The notes beneath the pieces were generated by a model, which did not search any database, was not told the DNA's origin, and saw only the letters and a program-made list of their open reading frames with translations. A stretch of 64,000 bases of DNA from Voacanga thouarsii (taxonomy: Eukaryota; Streptophyta; Magnoliopsida; Gentianales; Apocynaceae), in NCBI GenBank assembly GCA_026120185.1, contig JANUWF010001213.1:1116001-1180000 (forward strand). Reading direction: 5' to 3'. Shown here one piece after another: positions 11,601-22,956 of this stretch. Both the position numbers and the translations under genes were made by a program. Numbering within the stretch: the stretch's first letter is position 1; each line of letters opens with the position of its first letter.

Positions 11601-13061
11601 ATTAAAAAAAAAAAATATTGGATTATCTAAAAGATTTATAAACTCATTCATAAGGAGGACTAACCCTTAAGCATAGTCTTGAACAAGATGCACAAGGAGG
11701 TTAGGGCCTCTCAAGATTCTCTCTCAAATTTGAATTAAAGTGTGTGAATTATGTTGTCAAATCACTAAAGGTGCTATTTATACTATTCTAACCCTAGCTA
11801 AGTAATCCCTGAGGTTCTATTACACCTTAGGGTCATAATAAGTCTTTACAAGCAATTAAAATTGAAAAAAAGTGGAGAAAATATTAAAAACGCGGGGCAG
11901 TCGTTGGTTGTCTAGGGTGGAGCCGGCGCCGGTTTGGACACCACAGCCGGCGCTGGTTGTGATCTATCTTCGGGTGGTCGAATGGCATAATAAAGCCGTT
12001 GTTGGGCAGAATGGAGTCGGCGCCGGTTCTACTGCTTGGGGCGGCGCCGACCATCCTTTAGAGGTCTCTTTTTTGGTTGGGTTTCGTCCGTCTTTGTTGC
12101 CGGCTTGAGTTCTTGCATGGTTACGCCTCCCCCTCCTTGATCCTAACTTCCATGATGAAGCGGAGTCTCATCAATCAGTAGGATGCCTCATACAACCATC
12201 ATCTGTGCGACCTTTTACATACGATCTCATAGAAGCTGAAGTTTTGGCTGACATAAATAGACGTTGCAATCGAGGCTTTAAGGGAAAGTGCAACAAAACT
12301 TTCTTCGAAATCTTCCTCTTCTCACTCGTTGGATCATTTTCAGAACTGACCCACCTAGACTCTTTACACGTTTCACACTTCTTCCACCCTTCTTTATCCC
12401 CCTAGTACAATGTACAATCATAAGGACAAGCATCTATTTTTTCACAGCCTAAGCTCAATTTTTTCATTAATTTTTCAGCTTCATAAAAAGATTTAGGAAG
12501 TTCTACACTCTCAGGAAAGGCTTCTCTCAATAAATCAAGTAGCATATCAAAATGCTTGTTTGACCACTTCCCTGCGCACTTGAGATGAAATAATCGAATG
12601 ATGAAAATAAGTTTGGAGAATTTCTTACAACCTGGATATAATTCTTGTTGAGAGTCATTAATAAGCTTGTAAAAGTTTTCAACAACGGGGGATGGCATAT
12701 TACTTTCTTCATCTATATTTCCACTAGGTAGGACTCCAAAAGTATCGTGCAACATTACTTCCATGTTATTAGACATATTAATTACATTATCCATAGTGTG
12801 AGTTGAATGTGATATAGATAAATTAGAACTAAAAAGTTCTCTATGCGTTATCCAATGTGTATACCCCTTAATAATCCCCGTAACAATCAAATGCTCCATT
12901 GCCTCAACTTTTTCTCTCATTACTCCATTTCAACATCTCAAACATGGACACAATATCATTCCATTTAAACTTGCATTGTTCATTGCAAAGTTTAAAAAGC
13001 TTTCAACTACGTTTTGATATTCAGTAGTATTCCTTGGAAGTTTCATCCAACCCTTATCCAT
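8663..13061 (-). pseudogene. TNP2-type CACTA transposase, split by a solo LTR
   Basis: Transposase for excision and insertion of the CACTA element. Blocks in order on the minus strand: transposase-associated N-terminal domain from the ATG at 13,061 (MDKGWMKLPRN, then CPCLRC); a linker (12,920-12,410); GWKKCETCKESRW near 12,385-12,345; MRHPTD just before the LTR insertion; WKAFDTLN, then VRLGLASDGFN after it (11,275-11,185); TNP2 core (LACPVCYKETKSQWF, CYMGHRRFLP, 10,880-10,770); HNLDVMYIEKN (10,550); a DUF4218 block (LSELKSYDPHIVMQQLLPIA, WMYPIERYM, 10,300-9,960); and DUF4216 (YYGILTNVIELDYTDG, VLFKCDW, then PFILASQTKQVLYVDDP, 9,195-8,665). Frames change several times and stops occur, so it is dead. 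Remaining gaps may be introns or decay. Confidence 0.87.
11286..12173 (-). mobile_element. solo LTR (888 bp) inside the TNP2 gene
   Basis: On the minus strand it runs TGATGAGACTCC...GATTCGTATCA, with TG...CA ends. Flanks are ATCAA (11,281-11,285) and ATCAG (12,174-12,178), a 5-bp target duplication with one mismatch, placed between the transposase codons for HPTD and SSTW. A TATA-like AGTATAAATAGC lies on the minus strand near 11,780. The U3 side is GC-rich with four GGCGCC-type motifs (11,920-12,050). No coding sequence or primer site remains. Confidence 0.75.
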
Positions 13062-13532
13062 ACCTATGAAACTAAAAATCCAAATCAAATGGCAGAAGAT
13101 CAATTTGAGCAATCCTAATTAGTCTAGTGAAAAGAAATTAAAAAAAAAAATACAACATTTCTAAGATGCTAGAACTCCTAAGAATATCTGACACATAATT
13201 CAAAATACCATAGTAGATATTTGATACTTATTAATGGAGAAGAATTACTAGAGAAGGAAAAAAATTACTAAATTATATTTAGTCCAAATAGATCAGATTA
13301 TTAATTTTTGAGTTTAGATATTATTTGTAAAATTCAAAATCATACTCACATGTTTTTAGAAAAATTGAATATAATCCCAATCTAAGAACACCTTAACAAA
13401 AATTACATTACTTAATATGTCCTTTAGTGAAATTAAATTAATGTGCCCTTTAAGTTTTGTTTTTGTATATGAGAAAAATTGAAAAATAGAGCACCAAAAG
13501 ATAAAGAAAACAAAAATGAATGCTTAAATTAC

Positions 13533-13690
13533 CAAGTCACTATAAAAAAAAGGAACATGATTTGCCAACACTAACCCGAGAACTAGTAAATGAGAAAGAG
13601 AGATGTTGGTACTTCTGCAAATGTTAGAAATATAGAAAAAGCAAATTTCACTTCCACACCAACGCTTAAGGCACCAACCACAAGAAAAAA
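13533..13690 (+). other. possible terminus of a second CACTA-like element
   Basis: Starts CACTATAAAAAAAAGGAAC, which resembles a CACTA end facing right, and is followed by GCCAACACT / TGTTGGTA / CCAACGCTTAAG motifs in both orientations like subterminal repeats. The motif differs from the GACGC motif near 16,000, so it may be a fragment of another family. No partner end is seen. Confidence 0.35.
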
Positions 13691-13692
13691 CA

Positions 13693-13693
<1 letters not shown>

Positions 13694-13766
<73 letters not shown>
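13694..13766. repeat. (AAT)n microsatellite
   Basis: About 24 uninterrupted copies of the trinucleotide AAT/ATA. Confidence 0.97.
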
Positions 13767-13767
<1 letters not shown>

Positions 13768-15442
13768 GAAAATTAAGAAGAAGACTTAAACCATACCTAG
13801 CACAGTTTAATCAAGGAGGAGTTAGATTTCCTTTAGTTGTTTAGCTATTACTCTCTATAAACGATTAAAGAGAAATAAAAAAACCAATTCATATTGGAAA
13901 AAAAAAAAATCAAAAGACTTGCCTTTATTCAGAATAAAAAAAATATATTTAGAAAAACAATGACTAAAGCAATAACAATAACACATTGCTGCCTTTTATA
14001 TTAAACAATCATAGAAGGCAATTTTTGTTAAAAATTCTAATAGGCATCCAAGATCTTTTGGATCTACAGGAACCTGCTGAATACATAAGAAGGGTACAAC
14101 AACATGTTAAGCAATACTCGCGACATTATAATAATTAGCACTTGCAACTACTCTTAGGTGGATAAGTGAATTTTAGTTTGATTCTAATGATCTAATAGTA
14201 GCAGGGGCTCGGCTTACAGTGACTAATGCCGGCTTACACAATTTATCCCTATCTTAATTATGAAGGTGCATGTGTTATCTAGTTTGGTTTAAAACAAATA
14301 TGCCTTGTATAGTTAATTCAGAAATTTTATATTGTGAATATTTTCTAGCTTCAGCTGTGGGCTGGATATTTACGCCCTTTGGCTCTTTGGTGAAACTAGA
14401 AAAAGAGTGAATAAAAGAGGGTCTTCCATGCTATACACCCCAAATAGCCAAAATAGATCCTCATTCCTAGTTATTCTTTTTGGGATCAAGAATAAAAAAA
14501 TATTCTTGGTGATTCATCTATATAAATTAACAAAATTAGCAACAAAATTGCTGATCAAGTAGCTTGCTGCTTATATAAGGCACTAATTGAGAAAAAAAAA
14601 ATTATTAACAGCTTTCTTCAGCATGACATAATCAAGATAAAAAATGGCATGCTTCTAATCTATGTAGAAATAAGCTTCAGCCCCAATATTTCATTGGTGA
14701 ATACAATATAAACAATCACACTTTCATCCCAATTTATGAAGAGTACATGATAAAGCTGTAGTTATCATTATACATTAAGTCTCTCAATTAACCATTAAAT
14801 AATGATTCTATTCTTGCAGCAGAAATTGAACAATTAACATGATTTTTTTTCCACAAAGAACTAGTTCCTAATATCATTTGCTACAAAGAAAAATTAACAT
14901 GAAAATAAAAAAGAAAGCAATGTATCACATAAATACACAACCTTGAATTTATTCGTTTATCTGCCTTGAAATCAATCAACAACAAGCCCATAAATTTATC
15001 TGCATAAAGGAATGCAAATCAAGCTACATTAATACCAACTCGTTAGAAGTTGTCACCCACAAAAATTGCATAAAAAATCTCAACTCAGCAAAACTTATCA
15101 AGAACCAAAAAATAATTGACTTTATTCAAAACCTTGTTGGAATAACAAAACCCCAAATAAATCACCAAGGAATTGGGGTTACAACAAAGAAGAAAACCAC
15201 ATTAATAGAAACTAGCTTTTTTTATGTTGTAATCCTTCCCAAAAATGACAAATCCATCTATGTAAAGAAGGCAACAATTCATCCTAGTACCTGAAATTAA
15301 ACTCCTCTATTTATTACATAAAAAACACAAAAAGCCACTGCTCAAACACATTACCGATCAAACTAGATTAACAAGAGGAAGCAAGAGAAGGAACAAATAA
15401 AAAAAAAAAAAACCCAAAATCATTAAGCAGAATTAATGGGTT

Positions 15443-15672
15443 GACTAAAAACTAAAGTTTGAAACACATAGAAGGAATTCATTGGTCAAATTTCAAGCTA
15501 CAGCAGAGTCGATAGACGGTGAAGAAGAAATACATGGAACGGAGGAAAAAAAAAAAAACAAAAACATTCAAATGACTAAAAACTTAAGATTGAAACACAA
15601 AGAAGGGAACCAATCCAGATGAATTTTAGCTATAGCAGAGTGGACAGACGGTGAGGAAGAAATACACAGGAG
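15443..15672. repeat. tandem duplication, unit 131 bp
   Basis: GACTAAAAACT.AAG.TTGAAACACA opens both units (15,443 and 15,574), and GACGGTGA(A/G)GAAGAAATACA closes both. The copies have diverged noticeably. Confidence 0.8.
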
Positions 15673-16007
15673 GACCTCCAAGCTAAAGAACAAAGGAATA
15701 GACAAAGCAAATAGCTCAGCAAAAAGAAAAATGGCCCTTCTCAAACTTGCGATTTTTAGTGAAATTTTTTACAACCGCCACGCCTTTTTGCCCTTTACAC
15801 GACAAAGGCGTCACAAAAGATACACAATCTTGTGTGGCACAATCACGTCATGAAAGGCTGTAAATTTAAGCCAACAAACCAAAACTATGTCATTTTCATT
15901 TCACTATAGTGACGCAAAAAATTAGGCGTCATTATAGGTAGTTTATTATGACGTTTTCTAGAAAGGGTCATGAAAAAGTGTCACTATAGCCTATTTTTCT
16001 TGTATTG

Positions 16008-16165
16008 TATTGTATTATATTATCTTGTATTATTATATTATATTGTATTATATTATATTATATCATATTAGATTATTATTATTTTAATATATGCTATATT
16101 ATCTTGTATTATAATAATATATGTTATATTTTATTATCTTATATTATTCTATTGTTACAATATTT
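16008..16165. repeat. AT-rich simple-sequence tract
   Basis: Irregular TATTATATTATCTTGTATTATTATA-type sequence. It resumes at 18,144 after the solo LTR, so it is one tract split by that insertion. Confidence 0.85.
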
Positions 16166-18143
16166 TGATAAGGCATAGATTAGTCATATTTTTCTTAATT
16201 ATTTAAGGTTATTTTGTGATACATTTTGTAAAATAACTAGTCATATTCCTTCTTATTTTATATTTCCTTTATAAAAATGCTTTTTTGTAATTTTATGTAA
16301 AAATAGGAGAAAATTAAAGCTAATTATATGATTTTTCAGAAAAGAGCCGGTGCCAGCCCAGGAAGTGGAGCCGGTGCTGGTCTTCCACTGGAAAGGCAGA
16401 GGATTGCAGAGGAAAAAGGAATTGAAGGAACAAGGAACAATTACAGTTGCAATTGGAAAATTAGAGAAGAAAAGGTGGAAAATGGTTAAAGGAAGCAATT
16501 GGCTTAAAATGGCTCACAGATAGCAAAAGAAAACGACAGCAACAATTGATCAAAGAAGAATTTCGGTGGGGCCAAGGCAGATGTGGAAGTCAACAATTGT
16601 GGCTACAGAAAGAAAAGGAAAATAGTTTTGGTGGGCTTGGCTGTGCGAAGTGAGCTGATGCTGCAAACAAAAGCAGTAAAATTCATATCAAAATTCGGTG
16701 GGAGGTTTATGGCTCAATCGAGCCAACGCAAAGAAGAAAAAGAAAGCAGCCGAAACAAGAACAAAGAAAAGAAAGCAATTCGCTAGACAATGCAAAGTAA
16801 AGTCAACAATTTCGGTAGTGGCTTGATTCGGTGGCTCAAATCGAGCTGACAGCAAACAAAGAACGGTTCAGCAGATTTGAATTGGCTCAATTTGAAGCCA
16901 ATTTCAGCAAATCCAAATTTCGATTCAACATCAGACTTCAGCACAACACGATAAAAGCAAAGTCCAATTTAGATTTCTAATTCTCAATTGATCAGATTAA
17001 GGCAGTGGATGGTGGACTACTTAGTTTTCCTTTAATTTTATTTAGGATTTTATTTTAGGGCTTTTTATTAATCCTTTTTGGTTTTGGATATTATTTAGGT
17101 AATTACTTCTTCTTTACTTAGGACTCTTTTAGGAGCTTCGTGAGCCTATAAATAAAGGCCAATTTACTCTAGAAAAGGGAGGTGCACAATGTAGAGACTT
17201 AGGTAAATTTTAGAGTGCATCATCAATATCTTTTCGAAAGGAATTCATTCAAATCAAGGAGGGTTGTGCAAGAAGGTCTTCAAAGGAAGAAGAAGAAGGC
17301 TTGTCTATGAGTATCTATTTCTTTCCTTTGTTTTCTTTTTCTTGAACAATGATATGTTAATTGATTTATTGTAATTCGACATTGTTTTAGATATTCATGA
17401 TTTTTAGGGTTATTTGATCTTTTGATTAATTGATTGTTACTCTTGGTATTTAATTAATTGGGTTGATTACGAGATTGATTGATTGTTTCTTTCTATTGAC
17501 TTGCTTGGGAAAGGGGTTGATGGAGGTTTCAATTGATTAATTTCATATTTGTTGTCTCTTAACTTGCTTAAGAAATGGGTTAATTGCTAAGAACTGGTAA
17601 TTAAAGGTTAATTGATGTCTGTCAGAGTATGGATTCATTGGTTAATTCATGTTTTAAGTTTGTCAGAGTATGGAAATTTAATCAAGGATTGTGTTTAATG
17701 CATCTTTTGGGTGAATTAGTTAAGATAGAGTATTTGATGCTAATTTGTCTAGAAGATAATGATTTCATTGATTGGGAAAGAAGTGAGTCTACTTTAATCC
17801 TTCATGATGCCAAGAAAATAATTAGTTATGATAGGGTTGGATACTTTAAGATCATGGTTGTTTAAATAATGGTTTGAGTTACATAATTCTCCATCATTGA
17901 CATGTATATATTTTATTTTCTTTTTTATTTCATTTTCACTTTATTGAGTCAGTTAAACAATGAAAGAGAAGTGATTAATGCATACTTATTCCTTGAGGAT
18001 CGATACTCGTTTGAACCCTATGCTATGTTAATGATGAGTAAGCTTGCTCATATATGTAATTTGGAGTTAACGTTTTAATGTAAACTTGATTGGGAATGTG
18101 CTTAGTTTTTATATGATTTTTAAACCCAAATCCATACGCATCA
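16166..18143 (+). mobile_element. solo LTR (1,978 bp), same family as 38,331-41,478
   Basis: Runs TGATAAGGC...ACGCATCA between a perfect 5-bp duplication TATTT (16,161-16,165 and 18,144-18,148). A TATA box (GCCTATAAATAAAGG) lies near 17,145, giving plus orientation. It aligns along its length with the minus-strand LTR at 41,478-38,331: shared ATAACTAG(T/G)CATATT near the start, a GGTGCC/GGCGCC-type GC motif about 190 bp in, and GAT(C/A)GATACTCGT-type sequence near the end. Short open frames at 16,583 and 17,629 show no product. Confidence 0.88.
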
Positions 18144-18906
18144 TATTTATTATAGTATTATATTATCTTTTGTAACTTTTTACAAACTTCTACTATATGC
18201 CATAATTTTCTAGATTCTATTAGTTTATTCTATAATGTTCTATTGGTTTCCATAATTTTCTAGACCTTGATGATTCACCTAGACACCACATCACTTTCTA
18301 TAAACTTCTACACATTTCTATTGATGACTAAGCATGACAACTCACCACTGTTTGATAAGGATAAACACTATAAATAGGAGGAGCAAGAGTAGACTACAAG
18401 GCGGGAAGAATTGAAGAGAGAAATAGGAGGGAAATTAGGGCCAAAAAATAGAGGAAAGAAAGAGAGAAAAAAAGAAAGAAAAAAGAGAGAAACGAAGAGA
18501 AGAAGGGAGAGAGAAGGTAGCCAAGAGGAAGAAAAAAGAAATAACAAGAAGAAGAGAAGTTAGCAACTTAGTTGGTTCACTTAGAAAGGTATAATCTTGT
18601 CCTTCTTCAATTAAATTTATTTTATGCATAATAGAGATTATTATCATGCATGTTTAATGGTGAAATATGTATTTTATAGTAGGAATATGGCAATTAATCT
18701 ATTTATCTGTTGAGAAGTGGTGATCGTGTGGAGACATGTGGTGAATGATGTGTTATGTGTTGGGAAATGTAGATTGGGTACTAGAAGAAGAAGGATTGTA
18801 TATTTTATGTGAAGTCACATGGTTACATGACTAAATTGTGTTGTTGGTCATTTAGTTTTGGTATATGATTAGGTGATTATGTAAAAAAAAAAAATGCTAT
18901 CTTTAC

Positions 18907-18946
<40 letters not shown>
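18907..18946. repeat. (AT)n microsatellite
   Basis: About 20 AT repeats. Confidence 0.97.
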
Positions 18947-18951
<5 letters not shown>

Positions 18952-19457
18952 TGTATACCTGTTAATAGCCAAATATTATGATGTTTCTCAATAAAGGATA
19001 GGATAGTATAGTAAAGAAATCAAGTATTAGTGTGAGAAGGCATAGGAAGAATTTATAGAGGAATAGATGAGATGATTACGATTGGTGATAGAAAATTGAT
19101 CTATATATATGTTCAATTTATCTACTAGATTTTAGGAGAGGAAAAGGTGTCGAGTTTTGAACTTAAGACACAAATGCTTTTGGTTGCTAGGACTTAAGGA
19201 AATTCCTAGCATTTTAAAACTATTTCCACGTGTCGAATGAATCTCATGATGCTATTTTATGAAAATTGAACCAAGTTATTTATTTAAAAGTTTGATATGA
19301 TGTATTAAAGTATGATTCTTTATAAGTTTTGGATATCATCTAGTTATGATGATATGAATATAAATTATTACATGGTTTGTTCTTCAAAGTATCTAGAATT
19401 GAAATGGTCATGCATAACATGAATTGCGAAATTCATGCAAGATTTTAATTATGAAAT

Positions 19458-19760
19458 GCACAAACTATCCTGGTGACCTTCAAACTATTTCGAAATCTAA
19501 GTTTTGCCCTCCAACTAAAAAAAAAAAGGTAAAATGTTCCTCAAACTTTTAATTGTCCAGCCTTTGCCCTTCCTTCAGTTGACCAACTATCAACTGAATA
19601 TTCTATTAATATTTAAGGGTATCTCGGTAATTTTATATTTTTACTTTAAAAAATATTATTTTATTATTTTTTAATTAATTCATTTTATTTTTCTTTCTAT
19701 TATTCTTCCTTTTTCCCCTTCTTCTTCCTCTTCCTTGCCCCAATAATTCTGCAGCTGCAA
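19458..19760 (+). repeat. MULE left terminal inverted repeat
   Basis: Pairs with 22,956-22,640 in reverse complement. Identity looks high in the first 190 bases and falls off in pyrimidine-rich sequence further in. Confidence 0.82.
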
Positions 19761-19932
19761 CTCCGAATAGAAGCATATGTCATACCAACGTCAATAGAAA
19801 ACCAGCCAAGATGCCCAAACAATTCACATTCTTATCTTTATTCTTTTCTTTTCCCTTCTTTTCTTCGTCTTCTCTTCTAATTTTCCCCCCTTCTTCTTCC
19901 CTTACCTTGCCACTGCAATTCCGCCATTATAG

Positions 19933-21612
19933 TATCGGAATGTATGCCTAAAATGGTCTATGTACTTTTGTATTTTAGAAGTTAATAAAAATTTTATTCA
20001 CTAATGGTTATTTATTTACATATATTGCACATTAAGGTCTAAGTGTGCTAGTAAGTAATCTACGTGATTAAGTCGTACTTTCACAGCAAGGTGTTATAGA
20101 TTATGGGCTACTAACACACGCAAAAAATTATTCTTGATTGATTGATGAAGCTGGGTACTTGGTCAAGGTTTAGATCATTACACTATAGTTTCCTAATGGA
20201 GAATGGTTTACTTTTAACCAATAAGTAGTCCACTCATACCAATGGTGTAAACATATTTTGGAATACTTAGAATTGGACCATGTGATAATAATATTTAATA
20301 AATGACTAAAATAAATAAAGATTAGTGTATCACAGCTACTGTGTCGTCAAGTACCCTGAGACTTGTGTATAAGTTGGTAGTCTGGTGAAGCTAGACTTGT
20401 ACACTTTAATGTATGTCGGGTGAGGTCTTATTGCAAGGCCAATAACTTTGTACATTGGGTGTATGACTCTAGTTAATTATGACAGACTTATAAAATAGAG
20501 TTTCTATACTTCATTATGTGAAGAAATCACCCCCTTGTGATTTTTCAGAATAATCTAATAATCTAAGACCTTGGGAAACATGACTAAGCATGTACACTTT
20601 TAGGTAGTTTCGTGTGCTAAGTGGATATATACTGGATGTCGTGGATTATCGGACTAGCTATCAAATAATGGTAGATGTTATTGAGAAAAATGTTAGTGCA
20701 TTTTTCCTATCTCAATAACAGGTGTGACGTAGAGGGATATTTTCATCCGTATACCTAGAAGACACTTCACTTGCAATAATATTCTCGGGGTTAACATTTT
20801 CATATGGTGATAAATGGAATATTTAAGATGATTAAAATACCGCTATTTGTTAGCAAGGATATTTTGGTTATTTTAGTAGCAAAAAATAACGTCTTTTGGT
20901 CTTCAGAGTAGCTCAAATAACCTTAAAAAAATTATTGACTATATAAGTTTCTTGAGTGAATTTATTATTAAAAAAATTATTCTAGAAGTCCAATTAATTA
21001 TTTATTTGGACTAAAGTAATTAATTAAACCAATTTTATTTATTTATTTATTAATTATTTTGGATAATTTTATATTGGGCTCAAGTAGTTTAATTAATTAA
21101 TAAAATAACTAATTTAATTAATTAATTATCTTGGGTAATTTTTATATTAGACCCATTAGATTAATTAATTAATAAAAGAGCTAATTAATTAGTCATGGGC
21201 TAATTAGAGAACAACCCTGGCCCACCAGTGTTTTTAGTTACAACCTAGGGAATTAAGAAATCCCTGGGAACCGCAACATGTAAAAAGGAAAATAGGAAAA
21301 GAAATAGGAAAGATGGCTGTTGAGTTTGTAAAGGAAAAGGAAAGCTGGAGAAATTTTATAAAAAGGCATCTCATGTGCCTGAGGATGGTTGACCGATTTT
21401 CCTATAAGAAAAAAAAAAATCTTTCGATAGTTTTTCCTTCTAACAAACGTAGCCACCATTTTTTTTTTTTACTTTTCGTTTACCTTTAACATTTAGCTCT
21501 TCCGTTTTTCTTCTAATCTTCTTCACCTTAATTCTACTTTCACCGGTAGAGGTCCATAGAGGTTAGAGAATATTCTAGAAGGTCAAAAGCTAGAAAAGGT
21601 GGTACGTGTTTG
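19933..21612 (+). repeat. copia-type LTR nested in the MULE (edges approximate)
   Basis: Opens (TATC)GGAATGTATGCC, a common copia LTR start whose TG may have mutated to TA. It is related to the LTR at 6,520-4,602 in reverse (shared GTAGTCCACTCA block and the AT-rich U3 with repeated TTAATTAATTA). A TATA-like TTTTATAAAAAGGC is near 21,360. The 3' end and target duplication could not be settled. No coding sequence of a retrotransposon follows, so it is likely solo. Confidence 0.6.
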
Positions 21613-21739
21613 ATGCGAATGAATCGACAGTTAGTTGGTCCTCTAGCAAAACAAGTAGACATTCCCGTTCAGGAAGCGCCATCAAATCCAAATCCAAATC
21701 CAAATTCAACTTCGGTTATTCAAATAAAAAGCCCTAAAA
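21613..21739 (+). other. exon-like segment inside the MULE
   Basis: An open stretch from an ATG (MRMNRQLVGPLAKQVDIPVQ at its start), with a short PNPNPN repeat, reaches a consensus-like donor (AAAA|GTAAGT) at 21,740. It could be a second captured gene piece or chance. I do not recognise it, and the end of the nested LTR may overlap it. Confidence 0.25.
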
Positions 21740-22329
21740 GTAAGTACTCCTAGACTTTAGCTTGAAAAAAAAAATTAATCTGCTGTCTTCTGCTGCGTAT
21801 TTAATTTTTTCGCAGTCCTTCATACAACATATGTAAAATACTGAATCCAACCTTGTAAGCTCCATGGAAAGCCAAGAATTCGAAACAATTTTTGCAGAAC
21901 AAATCAAAAGAATAATAATAGAAAAGAAATCATCCAACTCATCGGTGAAAATGCATAGCAAGAAAACCCATCTTGAATTGGGCTTACCAATATTTGTTTA
22001 TTTGTGTGCCTAAACATTTCGATCAAAACTAGGGGGTGGTTTTTGTTTTAGAACTACTAGTTTTAGTTTCAGTTTCAAATTTTTACCCCAGAACTACACT
22101 ATCCAAAGTTGATTAAGATTTTGATTCTTTGCAGAATTGGTAATTTGAATAATTATAAATCAAGTGTCGATGGGCCAAATGTTGGTGATGAAATTGAAAA
22201 TTTTAATCTAATTTGATAATTAGATAACTGATTCTATTGCCGAAAAGAATGTAAGCTAGGCAAGTGATGTAAAGATGGTAGTGGCCAGAGACAATGGTGC
22301 TGACTTTCCATTTCACATGCCTGTCCATC

Positions 22330-22584
22330 TTAATCATTAGCCAATTGATAAATTCCTATTTTATCATTTGGGTTGCGGGAGTAGATGATGAGTTGGTTGG
22401 TGGTGGATAGGATGTTTGGTGCAGAGACATTGAAGTTAAAGATGGTGGCTTTTTGGAGGAACAAAGGTGGTTTATGGGGTTGAAGAATAGCCCAGACAAG
22501 GATAATGGTCAGTAGAAAAGTGAAAAGGGTTATCAAAAGACAGGCACATAGATGTTGGAAAAACTTCTTCCGCTTCCTCTTTAG
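22330..22584 (-). pseudogene. captured NDR1/HIN1-like (LEA_2) gene fragment
   Basis: About 84 codons on the minus strand. A basic start (LKRKRKKFFQHLCAC) leads into one membrane segment (LLITLFTFLLTIILVWAIL), then QPHKPPLFLQKATIFNFNVS, then SRNPNDKIGIY, ending at TAA. This is the order seen in NHL proteins of the LEA_2 family: a cytosolic basic tail, one transmembrane helix, a (R/Q)P.KP.F.L..A.... motif, and a S(S/R)NPND.IGIY motif. The full family members have about 200-250 residues; this piece lacks the N-terminus and the C-terminal half. It starts just inside the right inverted repeat, as expected for gene capture. Whether it is transcribed cannot be told. Confidence 0.75.
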
Positions 22585-22639
22585 CTACCAGAAGAGTCCA
22601 AAATCGATGGATCAGCAATAGCGGCAATTTCGGAGGAAG

Positions 22640-22956
22640 TAGAATTGTAGCAGTAATGAACAACAAGGAGAAGAGGAAAATGGAAAAAAAAAAAGAATAC
22701 AAAAAAAAGAAAAAATAAAAAAGAAAAAATTTAAAATGAATAAAAAAATAAGATAATAATATATTTTATTATTAAAAATTGTGAAATTACAAAAAATGCC
22801 CTTAAAAATTAACAGAATTGTTAGTTGACTATTCAACTGATGGAAGGGCAGAAGCTAGACGATTAAAAAGTTCGAGGAATATTTTTATGCTTTTTTTAGT
22901 TGGAGGACAAAACTTGAATTTCAAAATAGTTTGAGGGTCACTAGAATAGTTTGCCT
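22640..22956 (-). repeat. MULE right terminal inverted repeat
   Basis: Reverse-complement partner of 19,458-19,760. The inner part is a purine-rich tract that produces several spurious minus-strand open frames. Confidence 0.82.

Larger units (their letters stand above)
6530..16007 (-). mobile_element. CACTA (En/Spm) DNA transposon, decayed
   Basis: Two minus-strand genes typical of CACTA elements (TNP2-type transposase and a Transposase_24-type protein) are followed, in the upstream direction of transcription, by a terminus at 16,007. Read on the minus strand this starts CAATACAAGAAAAATAGG, a one-base variant of the family's CACTACAAGAAAA end. Inside it are repeated TGACGC/GCGTCA-type motifs (15,770-15,990). 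The left terminus is not recognisable, so 6530 is an estimate. A solo LTR (11,286-12,173) splits the transposase. Confidence 0.8.
13062..16007 (-). other. CACTA 5' region and right terminus
   Basis: About 2.9 kb without a gene between the transposase start and the terminus. It holds an AAT microsatellite (13,694-13,766), a tandem duplication (15,443-15,672), AT-rich filler, and a subterminal region (15,770-15,990) with several copies of GACGC/GCGTC and CACTATAG motifs in both orientations, as CACTA ends usually have. Nothing else in it is recognisable as a gene. Confidence 0.55.
19458..22956. mobile_element. Mutator-like element, probable Pack-MULE
   Basis: Bounded by a perfect 9-bp target duplication TTATGAAAT (19,449-19,457 and 22,957-22,965), the hallmark length of Mutator insertions. 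The ends are inverted repeats of about 300 bp: the left begins GCACAAACTATCCTGGTGAC and the right, on the minus strand, begins AGGCAAACTATTCTAGTGAC. Both then carry matching TTTTGCCCTCCAAC or TTTTGTCCTCCAAC, AGTTGA and TTAAGGG blocks. No transposase is visible. Inside are a fragment of an NDR1/HIN1-like gene and a nested LTR. Confidence 0.85.

Noticed and set aside
11872..12108. 78-codon GC-rich open frame
   Set aside because: Lies in the solo LTR U3; composition comes from GGCGCC motifs and no family is recognised.
12122..12128. tRNA gene fragments near short GC-rich runs
   Set aside because: I looked for A-box and B-box patterns in the GC-rich segments (3,240-3,300, 4,010-4,200, 11,900-12,130) and found no cloverleaf that I could support.
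18435..18647. 70-codon Leu/Phe/Ser-rich minus-strand frame
   Set aside because: Product of a purine-rich low-complexity tract in an LTR remnant; the apparent membrane protein is an artefact.
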